Source: an uncultured Cellvibrio sp.
Lineage (GTDB): Bacteria; Pseudomonadota; Gammaproteobacteria; Pseudomonadales; Cellvibrionaceae
NCBI GenBank assembly: GCA_937958105.1
Contig: CALFXJ010000059.1
Coordinates: 23,392-87,391 of the forward strand
Direction of reading: 5' to 3'
Length of the DNA: 64,000 nucleotides
Part shown: piece by piece, positions 41,322 to 50,247 of the stretch
How positions within the stretch are numbered: position 1 is the stretch's first letter
Layout of the letters: each line of letters opens with the position of its first letter
The notes under the pieces: generated by a model
The model's database searches: none
What the model was told of the DNA's origin: nothing
What the model saw: only the letters and a program-made list of their open reading frames with translations
Made by a program: the position numbers and the translations under genes

Positions 41322-43730
41322 ATGACAATTACGGATAAGAACTTTGGAAAATTCTCCTCAAACAAGACGGGTAGTGACACCCGCACCCGGGAACAGCCGA
41401 TGACGCCAATACTCACTGAGCAACAGATTCTTGAGCACTTGAAACATTGCCGTGATATCACCCGCAGCTTCGCCTTTCGCGTATTCACCACGTTCTGGCA
41501 GCAGTGGCTCCGGATGGTGATCGAACAGGCCGAGCGCGCCCGCTCCAACCAGGAACAGTCCGCCTTATTTGAAACGCGTAATCTGCTCAGTGCGGTGCAG
41601 CAGGCGGCGGAACATGAATTCAGCCAGCACCTGGGCAATGGCTTCGTAAAATTCAAGAACAAAACTTTAAACACGGATACGCAGAGCAGTGGAGCTCACT
41701 TCCGCACCGACCGGCTGTCGCTGGTGGAACACTCTGACCTGGAAGAAAGTATTGCCATCAACTCTGTCACCCATCGCGCAGATACCGCAAACGCCGAGGC
41801 ACTCTGGGCGCTCCATCAACGCCTGGCGCTGCTGAATGATGGTGAAAAAATTGACGAGCGCAGTAACCCTGTCAGCCCCGTGCAATTCTGCGAGGCCCTG
41901 CGCAAAGTACTGGCCAGCCTCGAGATTGATGTGAAGGTGCGCCTTATCGGCTACAAGATGTTTGAGCGGGAGGTTGTCAATAAACTGGATTCGCTTTATG
42001 ACGAGATGAATCACTACCTCATCGCACACCAGCTGCTGCCCAACCTGAAGTTTGTCGCAGTGAATCAGGAAGACGCTGCTCCTCAGGGAGCTTCAACCGA
42101 GGATGAGGCGGATGATGAAGCCAGTGGAGCCCGGCCGCTTCGCCGTGCCACTGACCGTCTGCTGGCGGGCGAACTGAGTCCGGGGGATGTGCAATACCAG
42201 TACAGCCTGTTCAATGCGATCCGCGTACTGCAGGCCCACGTCAACCAGCAGGTCGCGGGCGGTGCTCCCCAGGCGTTTACGGCGCAGCAACTGCTGCAGG
42301 CCACCGGGCAGGGCGGAGGCAATGCGGCCATCGCCACTGCACCGGTGCAACCGGCGCAGATTCTTTCCAACGAGCAGCTGGTCAGCGTGCTGCAAAGTCT
42401 TCAGGTCCAGGCGCTGGCTGCGACCCAGCAACTGGTAGCTGCCGGTGCCCAGCCTGCCAATCCCAATCTGGTGGCGCTGCCGCCCCAGACCGTGGGTGAC
42501 GTCAGCGTGAGGATGTTGCAGCAGATCGCTTCCCAGCGCGAAGACGGCGCCGTTACCGCTGCGGATATGCAGACCATTGATCTCGTGGGCATGTTGTTTG
42601 AGTACATGCTCTCTGACGACCATCTGCCGGATTCCGTCAAGGCATTGCTCAGCTATCTTCACACGCCGTTCCTCAAGATTGCGTTTATTGACAAAGGATT
42701 TTTCGAGCAGCCTGAGCATCCGGCACGGCTCCTGCTGAACAGCCTGGCGGAAGCCGGGGTGCGCTGGGTGGGCAATGATGGCAGTGAGCAGCACGACATC
42801 TACGCCAGGATCAAAGCCACGGTATTCCGTCTGCTGGAAGAATTTAAAAACGACGTGCGAATCTTTGCTGAACTTCTGCTGGAGTTTAACGCCTACACCA
42901 ATAACATCTCCCGTCGGCAGGAACTGATGGAGCGCCGCGCCATGGAGAAAGTGCAGGGCGAAGAAAAACTGCGCGAAGCCAAGATGCAGGTGAACCTGGA
43001 GATCCGCAAACGCACGGATCAACGGGAACTGCCTTCTGCTGTTCTGCTGCTGCTGTTGCAGCCCTGGTCGGATTACATGTCGTTTGTACTCTTGCGCTAC
43101 GGTGAAGAGTCCGAAGGCTGGCGCCACGCGCTGGATGTGATTGATCATCTGCTGTGGAGCATTGAACCTAAGACCCTGCAGGCAGACAAACAACGGCAGA
43201 TTGAACTGCACGTGCCGCTCATGGCCGCCATCGAACGCGGCTTTGAAACCATCGGCTACGAGCAGGGCAAAGGCCGCAAATTGATTGAAGCCGTGATCTC
43301 GCTGCAGAAGCTGGCGCTGCAAAGTCGCAAAGCCGAACCTGCACCGCCGCCAATGCGAACTAAACTGGAGAGTATGGCGGCCGAGAAAGCGGGACAGACA
43401 GTGGCTGCCAACGACCCGGTCACGCCGGAAGAAGCCAAGATTGTGGATAGCCTGAAGATGATTGAGTTTGGCACCTGGTTTGAGTTCGAAGGTGGCAAAC
43501 GCCTGAAAGTTGCCTGGTATAACAAGAAGACCGAGCACTACATGCTCGTGGATCAGCAGGGGCGCCGGGTGTCCCTGAGTGCGGGCCTGCAGCTGGCCCG
43601 GGACATGATTGCGGGCAAGGCAAAGATCATCATCGGCAGCACCAAACCCTTCTTCGAACGTGCACTGGAAAACATTTACCAGACGCTCAATGAGCGCGCA
43701 GAGACGTTAAAAGTCGGGAATGCCCATTAA
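41322..43730 (+). CDS. DUF1631 family protein
   Basis: The 802-residue protein starts at the ATG at 41322 (a TTG two codons earlier, or MTPILTEQQI at 41400, are alternatives). DUF1631 features are the N-terminal helical region (ILEHLKHCRDITRSFAFRVFTTFWQQWLRMV), a central Gln/Ala-rich segment, IDLVGMLFEYMLSDDHLPDSV, LLSYLHTPFLKIAFIDKGFF, and a C-terminal beta domain GTWFEFEGGKRLKVAWYNKKTEHYMLVDQQGRRV followed by a helix. The ending looks like a small beta-barrel related in style to PilZ. The function is unknown. The stop codon overlaps the start of a PilZ protein (TAATG), so a joint role in c-di-GMP-linked regulation is a reasonable inference. Confidence 0.85.
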   Translation: MTITDKNFGKFSSNKTGSDTRTREQPMTPILTEQQILEHLKHCRDITRSFAFRVFTTFWQQWLRMVIEQAERARSNQEQSALFETRNLLSAVQQAAEHEFSQHLGNGFVKFKNKTLNTDTQSSGAHFRTDRLSLVEHSDLEESIAINSVTHRADTANAEALWALHQRLALLNDGEKIDERSNPVSPVQFCEALRKVLASLEIDVKVRLIGYKMFEREVVNKLDSLYDEMNHYLIAHQLLPNLKFVAVNQEDAAPQGASTEDEADDEASGARPLRRATDRLLAGELSPGDVQYQYSLFNAIRVLQAHVNQQVAGGAPQAFTAQQLLQATGQGGGNAAIATAPVQPAQILSNEQLVSVLQSLQVQALAATQQLVAAGAQPANPNLVALPPQTVGDVSVRMLQQIASQREDGAVTAADMQTIDLVGMLFEYMLSDDHLPDSVKALLSYLHTPFLKIAFIDKGFFEQPEHPARLLLNSLAEAGVRWVGNDGSEQHDIYARIKATVFRLLEEFKNDVRIFAELLLEFNAYTNNISRRQELMERRAMEKVQGEEKLREAKMQVNLEIRKRTDQRELPSAVLLLLLQPWSDYMSFVLLRYGEESEGWRHALDVIDHLLWSIEPKTLQADKQRQIELHVPLMAAIERGFETIGYEQGKGRKLIEAVISLQKLALQSRKAEPAPPPMRTKLESMAAEKAGQTVAANDPVTPEEAKIVDSLKMIEFGTWFEFEGGKRLKVAWYNKKTEHYMLVDQQGRRVSLSAGLQLARDMIAGKAKIIIGSTKPFFERALENIYQTLNERAETLKVGNAH

Positions 43731-44080
43731 TGACAGGACTAACGCATGACCGGGCGCTAGAGCGCTACGGTATCCGCGCAGACGTCGATGTATATGACAG
43801 TCTGCGCGATGTTTACATCGGCCGGCTGGTGAACATCCACACCGAAGGTTTAATGATTATCGGCGATGCTCCCTTGGAGGAGGACAAGCTCTACAAGCTC
43901 GACCTGCATCTGCCGAGCTACGTAAACGGCCGTAACACCATCCATCTGGGCGTGGACTGCCTGTGGACCCGCCACGCCGACTACAACGGCAAACACTGGG
44001 CGGGCTTCAAGATCATTGACATCTCACCCCAGGGTGCAGACGATATTGCGGCGCTGGTAGACGTGCTGGGCGAACCCTGA
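43730..44080 (+). CDS. PilZ-domain protein (probable c-di-GMP receptor)
   Basis: A 116-residue single-domain protein. PilZ motifs are an early Arg-rich segment (ERYGIRADVDVYDS) and a loop with LVNIHTEGLMIIGDAPLEE in place of the usual D/N-x-S-x-x-G, followed by LWTRHADYNGKHWAGFKII, the W-x-G-x-x-F end of the barrel. The second-motif Ser is His/Thr here, so c-di-GMP affinity is uncertain. It shares one base with the DUF1631 stop codon (TAATG). It faces cytochrome b561 tail to tail. Confidence 0.85.
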   Translation: MTGLTHDRALERYGIRADVDVYDSLRDVYIGRLVNIHTEGLMIIGDAPLEEDKLYKLDLHLPSYVNGRNTIHLGVDCLWTRHADYNGKHWAGFKIIDISPQGADDIAALVDVLGEP

Positions 44081-44092
44081 TTTACAGGGTTC
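44072..44092. terminator. Short hairpin spanning both convergent stop codons
   Basis: GAACCCT (44072-44078) and AGGGTTC (44086-44092) pair over a 7-nt loop. The hairpin includes the PilZ stop and the cytochrome b561 stop. It has no U-tract on either side, so termination is only a possibility. Confidence 0.35.
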
Positions 44093-44615
44093 AGCGCCAC
44101 ATACGCGGCAATACGTCCGAGCCGGTCCGGCGGTGCCAGAACACCATGAAGATGTGACCTGCCATCATGACCAGCAGCACCCAGCCGAGCGAGCTGTGCA
44201 GCAGGTTCCCCGCGTTGATCATCCAGGAAATCCGCTCGCCTTCGAAGCCGGAGAAAACCGGAATGCCGAAAGCTTCAAAGGCTCGTCCCGATCCGTATTG
44301 ACGCAGCAGTGCCAGTCCCGGCACCACAATCATGAACGCATAGAGAACCAGGTGACCCAGACGGGCCGGCACGCTGATTGATGCAGGGCGGCGGGAGAGA
44401 TTGCCCAGGCCCCACAGGCCCCGAATGATGGCCAGTAGAAACAGCAAGGCCCCCAGCGGTTTGTGGGTGGCCCATAAAAACTTCTCTACCGCCGTGTCTT
44501 CCAGCAGCAGATGCGCGCCCGCGCTGAGAAACTGCCACAGCAACAGCAGCGCCATGGCCCAGTGCAGGACTCGCGTCACCAGCCCATAACGCGCGTTGTC
44601 ATCTTTCATTGTCAT
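44091..44615 (-). CDS. Cytochrome b561 family protein
   Basis: A 174-residue inner-membrane dihaem cytochrome starting MTMKDDNARYGLVTRVLHW (TGGAG 6 nt upstream; a GTG four codons earlier is weaker). Four transmembrane helices carry the haem-ligand histidines: H in TRVLHWAMALLLLWQF, H in FLWATHKPLGALLFLLAII, H in LGHLVLYAFMIVVPGLALL, and H's in NLLHSSLGWVLLVMMAGHIF. Family members (YodB/CybB) pass electrons from ubiquinol, in some cases to superoxide. A role here is not indicated by neighbours. Confidence 0.9.
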   Translation of the reverse strand: MTMKDDNARYGLVTRVLHWAMALLLLWQFLSAGAHLLLEDTAVEKFLWATHKPLGALLFLLAIIRGLWGLGNLSRRPASISVPARLGHLVLYAFMIVVPGLALLRQYGSGRAFEAFGIPVFSGFEGERISWMINAGNLLHSSLGWVLLVMMAGHIFMVFWHRRTGSDVLPRMWR

Positions 44616-44806
44616 CTTTATCTCCACCCTTCGACAGATTTTTACAAGGTAATTATTCGCGCCATTAGCGGCAGCGCATTATACCTAAGCTTCTTATCGG
44701 GAGTGGCGGTAGAGACCACACCGTTTCTGTCGTATCACGCAACATTTTGGCTGATTCTTCGAAGTTAAATCACTTTTGGCGCAAATCTCGCGCAATTCGG
44801 CGAATT

Positions 44807-44826
44807 TATGTTCTTGCCCGAACATA
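44807..44826. promoter_or_regulatory. Palindrome upstream of glgE, possible operator
   Basis: TATGTTC (44807-44813) and GAACATA (44820-44826) form a perfect 7-bp inverted repeat with a 6-bp spacer, 63 bp before the glgE start, a common size for a dimeric-regulator site. TATAGA at about 44849-44854 downstream could be a -10 element. Confidence 0.35.
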
Positions 44827-44888
44827 GGTTTAAGCTGGGGGAGCGCACTATAGAGGAACAGCCAGGCCGAGGAGAGAGGAGTGTTACG

Positions 44889-46898
44889 ATGTCATTCGTC
44901 CAATCCCGAACTGAGAGTGCGGCAAGCCCTGTCAGCATTCGTGAGGCGGTAAAGCTTCCCCGTATCGCTATTGAAGATATACAGCCGGTAATCGAAGGCG
45001 GACGATTTGCTGCCAAAGGCACGGTTGGCCAGCCGCTCACCGTCCGCGCCGTTATCTTTGCTGATACCCACGATAAACTCGCTGTGGCCCTGCTGTGGCG
45101 GCAGCAGCCTGAACAGACATGGCAGCGCTTGCCGCTGACGGAGCTGGGTAACGATCACTGGCAGGCGGTACTGACGCCCGAGCAGCCGGGGAAGATTGAA
45201 TTCGCGATCGAAGCCTGGTGGGATGTCTACGCGACCTATGTCTACGAACTCACCAAAAAGCATTCTGCCGGTGTGCCTATCCAGCTGGAACTGCAGGAGG
45301 GCGAGCTGCTGGTACGCGATATTGCCGGGCGTGCTTCTGCTCCCCGGGCGGAACAGGTACAGGAACTGCTCCACAGGCTGGAGCGCGCGGGCAACGATGA
45401 TGAGCGTCTGGCCGTATTACTCGCCCCGCAGACAGCCGACATCATGGGCAGCCTGGAGGCGCATCCCCATCAGACCCGGAGTCCGGTCTACCTGATTGAT
45501 GTGGAACGGAAGCTGGCGGAATTTGCGAGCTGGTATGAACTGTTTCCCCGCTCTGCCAGTAATGATCCACAGCGCCATGGCACCTTCAAGGACGTGATCG
45601 AACGATTACCCGCCATCAGCGCCATGGGGTTCGATGTCCTGTATTTCCCGCCTATCCACCCCATCGGGATGCGCAATCGCAAGGGGCGCAACAACTCCCT
45701 GGCCGCCAACGCCGATGATCCCGGCAGCCCCTACGCCATCGGTGGCGCAGCGGGTGGCCATGAAGCGATTCACCCGGAGCTGGGAACCCGCGAAGACTTT
45801 CGCGCACTGGTTAAAGCTGCCCGTGAACATCATCTGGAGATTGCGCTGGATTTTGCGATTCAGTGCTCGCCGGACCACCACTGGCTGACTGAACATCCCG
45901 GCTGGTTCAGCTGGCGCCCGGACGGGAGTATTCGCCACGCAGAGAATCCACCTAAAAAATACGAAGACATCGTCAACGTCGATTTCTACGCGCAGGCGTC
46001 TATCCCGGATTTGTGGCTGGCGCTGCGCGACGTGGTGGAAGGCTGGGTGGAGGAGGGCGTGACGCTGTTCCGTGTCGATAATCCCCACACCAAACCATTG
46101 CCCTTCTGGGAGTGGCTGATTGCAGACATTCGTCAGCGCCATCCCGAGGTGATCTTTCTCGCTGAAGCCTTCACGCGGCCGGCAATGATGGCCCGCTTGG
46201 GCAAGGTGGGGTTCAGCCAGAGCTACACCTATTTCACCTGGCGCAACACCAAGGCGGAACTGGAAACCTATTTTACTGAGCTTAATGAAGCGCCTTGGCG
46301 CGATTGCTATCGCCCCAATTTTTTCGTCAATACGCCGGACATCAACCCCCGTTTTCTGCACAACAGCGGCCGCCCGGGATTTTTGATTCGCGCTGCACTG
46401 GCCACCATGGGGTCCGGCCTGTGGGGCATGTATTCCGGTTTTGAAATCTGCGAGGCGGAACCTGTGCCCGGTAAAGAGGAATACCTTAATTCAGAAAAAT
46501 ACGAACTGCGTGCCCGGGATTATTTCAGGCCGGGCAACATCAATGCAGAGATTGCGCAGCTGAACCGCATCCGTCGATTGAATCCTGCATTGCAGACGCA
46601 CCTGGGTTTCCAGGCCTACAAGGCCGACAACGACAACATTCTCTACTTTGGCAAGCGCACGCCGGACTTGAGCAATTTTGTGCTGGTGGCGATCAACCTC
46701 GATCCGTTTCAGGCCCACGAAGCCAACTTCGAAATTCCGTTGTGGGAGTTTGGCCTGTCCGACTTCGACAACATGCATGGCGAAGATTTAATGAATGGTC
46801 ATACCTGGATCTGGTACGGCAAAAATCAATGGATGCGTCTGGAGCCATGGCATCAGCCCTTCGGTATCTGGCGTATCCATCCGGTCGCTAAACAATAA
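44889..46898 (+). CDS. glgE: Alpha-1,4-glucan:maltose-1-phosphate maltosyltransferase
   Basis: GlgE transfers maltosyl units from maltose-1-phosphate onto alpha-1,4-glucan. The 669-residue GH13_3 enzyme starts at 44889 (MSFVQSRTESAA; AGGAG upstream). The start domain (about 20-200) is followed by the GH13 barrel: FDVLYFPPIHPIGMRNRKGR, ALDFAIQCSPDHHWL, the nucleophile region GVTLFRVDNPHTKPLPFWEW, acid/base in PEVIFLAEAFTRP and WGMYSGFEICEAEPVPGKEEY. It is the first of three overlapping or closely spaced genes of the GlgE pathway, 20 bp before treS-mak. Confidence 0.95.
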   Translation: MSFVQSRTESAASPVSIREAVKLPRIAIEDIQPVIEGGRFAAKGTVGQPLTVRAVIFADTHDKLAVALLWRQQPEQTWQRLPLTELGNDHWQAVLTPEQPGKIEFAIEAWWDVYATYVYELTKKHSAGVPIQLELQEGELLVRDIAGRASAPRAEQVQELLHRLERAGNDDERLAVLLAPQTADIMGSLEAHPHQTRSPVYLIDVERKLAEFASWYELFPRSASNDPQRHGTFKDVIERLPAISAMGFDVLYFPPIHPIGMRNRKGRNNSLAANADDPGSPYAIGGAAGGHEAIHPELGTREDFRALVKAAREHHLEIALDFAIQCSPDHHWLTEHPGWFSWRPDGSIRHAENPPKKYEDIVNVDFYAQASIPDLWLALRDVVEGWVEEGVTLFRVDNPHTKPLPFWEWLIADIRQRHPEVIFLAEAFTRPAMMARLGKVGFSQSYTYFTWRNTKAELETYFTELNEAPWRDCYRPNFFVNTPDINPRFLHNSGRPGFLIRAALATMGSGLWGMYSGFEICEAEPVPGKEEYLNSEKYELRARDYFRPGNINAEIAQLNRIRRLNPALQTHLGFQAYKADNDNILYFGKRTPDLSNFVLVAINLDPFQAHEANFEIPLWEFGLSDFDNMHGEDLMNGHTWIWYGKNQWMRLEPWHQPFGIWRIHPVAKQ

Positions 46899-46917
46899 AT
46901 AACGGTGAGGTGAGTAC

Positions 46918-49900
46918 ATGGTGAAGCGTGCCCGGCCTGCGCCCTTTTTGAATGACCCGCTGTGGTATAAGGACGCGATTATTTATCAGGTGCATGTGAA
47001 GTCGTTTTACGATTCCAACAACGACGGCATCGGCGATTTTCCCGGACTGATTGAAAAGCTCGACTACATCGCCGACCTGGGTGTAAATACCATCTGGCTC
47101 CTGCCGTTTTATCCCTCGCCGCGTCGTGACGATGGCTACGATATTGCCGAGTACCGTGGCGTTCATCCTGATTACGGCACCATGGCGGATGCGCGCCGGT
47201 TTATTGCTGAAGCCCATCGTCGCGGTCTGCGGGTCATCACTGAGCTGGTCATCAACCATACGTCCGATCAGCATCCCTGGTTTCAGCGGGCGCGCCACGC
47301 GAAGAAAGGCTCCAAAGCACGCAATTATTACGTCTGGTCGGATACCGTCGATAAGTACGTCGGTACCCGCATTATTTTTCTGGATTCAGAGACCTCAAAC
47401 TGGACCTGGGACCCGGTGGCCGGCCAATACTTCTGGCACCGCTTTTATTCGCACCAGCCGGATCTGAATTTTGATAATCCGCAGGTGATGAAAGAGGTAC
47501 TCAGCATCATGCGTTTCTGGCTCGACATGGGGGTGGATGGCCTGCGTCTGGATGCAATTCCCTATCTCATTGAGCGCGACGGCACGAGTAATGAAAACCT
47601 GCCGGAGACGCACGAAGTCCTGAAAAAAATCCGCGCGGAGCTGGATGCAAATTATCCCGACCGAATGCTGCTTGCCGAAGCAAATCAGTGGCCGGAAGAT
47701 ACGCAGCTTTATTTTGGCGGCACCGAGGGCGGCGAGGGTGACGAATGTCACATGGCATTTCATTTTCCACTCATGCCGCGCATGTATATGGCTATCGCCC
47801 AGGAAGACCGCTTTCCCATCATCGACATCCTGCGGCAGACGCCGGAAATTCCGGCCAATTGCCAGTGGGCCATTTTTTTGCGCAACCACGACGAACTGAC
47901 GCTGGAGATGGTGACGGATAAAGAGCGCGATTATCTGTGGAATTACTACGCCGCTGATCGCCGCGCGCGCATCAATCTGGGAATTCGCCGAAGACTGGGT
48001 CCACTGGTTGAACGCGACCGGCGGCGGGTGGAATTGCTCAACAGCCTGCTGTTGTCCATGCCCGGCACACCGACCTTGTATTACGGTGATGAGATCGGCA
48101 TGGGCGACAATATCTTTCTCGGTGACCGCGACGGTGTACGCACACCCATGCAATGGTCCATTGATCGCAACGGCGGATTTTCCCGTGCTGATCCTGCCAG
48201 TCTTGTACTGCCACCGGTGCAGGACCCGTTATACGGTTTTCAAACGATCAATGTCGAAGCGCAATCCCGCGATCCACATTCCCTGCTGAACTGGATGCGC
48301 CGCATGCTCGCATTGCGCAAACAGCAGAAAGCATTTGGGCGCGGCACCATGAAGATGCTGTCACCCACCAATCGCCGCATCCTGGCCTACGTCCGTGAAT
48401 ACACTGGCGTAGACGGCCGGCATGAAGTGATTCTGTGCGTGGCCAATCTGTCGCGGGTGGCCCAGGCCGCGGAACTGGATCTGTCCGCATTCAATGGCAA
48501 GGTGCCGGTAGAGATGGTGGGCGGCGCGCCCTTTCCACCCATCGGTGAATTTTATTATCAGCTGACCTTACCGCCTTATGCGTTTTACTGGTTCCTGCTG
48601 GCGGATGAAACGCAGATGCCGGCGTGGCACATTGCACCGGTAGATCGTATGCCGGAATTGCCGACGGTGGTGATTAAACGACATCTGGCTGAATTGCTGC
48701 AGTCACCGGCACGCACGGTGCTTGAGCGAGATTCACTGCAGACTTATCTGCCTAAACGGCGCTGGTTTGCAGGACACGATGAAACCGCCGGTGGTGAAGT
48801 GCGTCTGCTGTATGCATTGCCCTTCAGTGAGGAAGGCGATATTTCCGTGCTTGCCGAAGTGGAACTGACTATCAACGGCAATCTCAGCCGCTATCAATTG
48901 CCATTGCATTATCTGCCCGAAAAAGATCCGCACACACCGCGTCAGGAAGCACTGGCCCTCGCACGTCTGCGGCGCGGCCGCGAAGTGGGACTGCTGACTG
49001 ACGCGGTAACCGTGCCAGCATTTACCGGGCAGGTCTTGCGCAACCTGCGCAATCAATACGTGATGCGCTGGGAGGGTGGAGAAATCCAGTTTATCGGTAC
49101 CACACAACTGAATTACATCGAAGACAAACCAACCGATGAAGTCCACGCTTTATCTGCAGAACAATCCAACACCTCAGTGGTGATCGGCGAATCCATGGTG
49201 CTGAAAGTGATTCGTCGGGTAGTGGAGGGCATCCATCCTGAAAGTGAAATCGGCAGATACCTGACGGAACAGGGCTACGCCAATATCGCGCCCATGCTCG
49301 GTGAAGTGCGGCGCGTTGATGAGCAGGGAAAAATCTACACATTGATGATTCTGCAGGGTTATCTCAGTAATCAGGGGGATGCCTGGCAATGGACCCAGGA
49401 CACGCTTGAACGGGCAATCCGCGATCAGCTTGCCGGTGGCATCTCGGAAGTGGAAAACGAATACACCGCGATGGTTGAGCTGGAAGCTTTTGCACAGAAG
49501 CTCGGCCAGCGGCTGGGGGAAATGCATCTGGCACTCGCACGGGAGTCGGACAATCCGGAATTTGGTTCGCGGCCGGTAACGAAAGCAGAGGCAGACGTCT
49601 GGGCCGAGAATATCAGTGAGCTGGTACGCCAGGCGCTGGAGGCAATCAGCACGGGATATGTCTTCGGCACCGAAGGGAAACGATATTCCAGCTGGCTGCT
49701 GGCGCACCGCGATGAACTGGTAGCGCTGGTGCGCCGCCTTGCAGCGGAATCAGCTGGAGGTATTCGCACGCGGGTGCATGGTGACCTGCATCTGGGCCAG
49801 GTGCTGGTGGTGGCTGGCGATGCATACTTCATCGACTTTGAAGGTGAGCCGAGCCGCACCATGGCGGAGCGCCGCGAGCGGCAGAGTCCGCTGAAAGATG

Positions 49901-50247
49901 TGGCGGGAATGCTGCGGTCATTTGATTACGCCGCTGCCATGGCGATTCGCGATGCCCAGAGTACTGACGAATCGCGCGAAGCGGAAACCGCGCGGCGCAG
50001 CACTGCGGCCTTGTATCTCGAGAAAACCCGTACCGCATTCCAGAATGCCTACTGTGAAGCTGCAGCGGACCTGCCCCACGCCTGGACTGTCTGTCACGGT
50101 CCGGATGCCGCGCTGGCCTTGTTCCGCATCGAAAAAGCCGCGTATGAAATTCTTTACGAAGCAAGTTTCCGTCAGGAATGGCTTGATGTACCCATGCAGG
50201 GCCTGATGGAGATTGCTCAACATTATCTGGAGCCTGCGCGTGAGTGA
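46918..50247 (+). CDS. treS: Trehalose synthase-maltokinase fusion protein
   Basis: A 1109-residue fusion. Residues 1 to about 560 are the GH13 trehalose synthase (isomerises trehalose and maltose): DAIIYQVHVKSFYDSNNDG, the nucleophile in GVDGLRLDAIPYL, acid/base in MLLAEANQWPEDT, FLRNHDELTLEMV and YYGDEIGMGDN. From about 580 a maltokinase (Pep2/Mak) domain begins (LLQSPARTVLERD, LPKRRWFAGHDE) with the kinase-like loop RVHGDLHLGQVLV and metal-binding YFIDFEGEPSRTM. The fusion turns trehalose into maltose-1-phosphate for GlgE in one polypeptide. The stop overlaps the glgB GTG by 8 bases. Confidence 0.95.
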   Translation: MVKRARPAPFLNDPLWYKDAIIYQVHVKSFYDSNNDGIGDFPGLIEKLDYIADLGVNTIWLLPFYPSPRRDDGYDIAEYRGVHPDYGTMADARRFIAEAHRRGLRVITELVINHTSDQHPWFQRARHAKKGSKARNYYVWSDTVDKYVGTRIIFLDSETSNWTWDPVAGQYFWHRFYSHQPDLNFDNPQVMKEVLSIMRFWLDMGVDGLRLDAIPYLIERDGTSNENLPETHEVLKKIRAELDANYPDRMLLAEANQWPEDTQLYFGGTEGGEGDECHMAFHFPLMPRMYMAIAQEDRFPIIDILRQTPEIPANCQWAIFLRNHDELTLEMVTDKERDYLWNYYAADRRARINLGIRRRLGPLVERDRRRVELLNSLLLSMPGTPTLYYGDEIGMGDNIFLGDRDGVRTPMQWSIDRNGGFSRADPASLVLPPVQDPLYGFQTINVEAQSRDPHSLLNWMRRMLALRKQQKAFGRGTMKMLSPTNRRILAYVREYTGVDGRHEVILCVANLSRVAQAAELDLSAFNGKVPVEMVGGAPFPPIGEFYYQLTLPPYAFYWFLLADETQMPAWHIAPVDRMPELPTVVIKRHLAELLQSPARTVLERDSLQTYLPKRRWFAGHDETAGGEVRLLYALPFSEEGDISVLAEVELTINGNLSRYQLPLHYLPEKDPHTPRQEALALARLRRGREVGLLTDAVTVPAFTGQVLRNLRNQYVMRWEGGEIQFIGTTQLNYIEDKPTDEVHALSAEQSNTSVVIGESMVLKVIRRVVEGIHPESEIGRYLTEQGYANIAPMLGEVRRVDEQGKIYTLMILQGYLSNQGDAWQWTQDTLERAIRDQLAGGISEVENEYTAMVELEAFAQKLGQRLGEMHLALARESDNPEFGSRPVTKAEADVWAENISELVRQALEAISTGYVFGTEGKRYSSWLLAHRDELVALVRRLAAESAGGIRTRVHGDLHLGQVLVVAGDAYFIDFEGEPSRTMAERRERQSPLKDVAGMLRSFDYAAAMAIRDAQSTDESREAETARRSTAALYLEKTRTAFQNAYCEAAADLPHAWTVCHGPDAALALFRIEKAAYEILYEASFRQEWLDVPMQGLMEIAQHYLEPARE

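Noticed and set aside
42093..43538. 481-residue minus-strand frame antisense to the DUF1631 gene
   Set aside because: Same shadow effect; His/Arg/Leu-rich with no domain, and the plus-strand gene is clearly the coding one.
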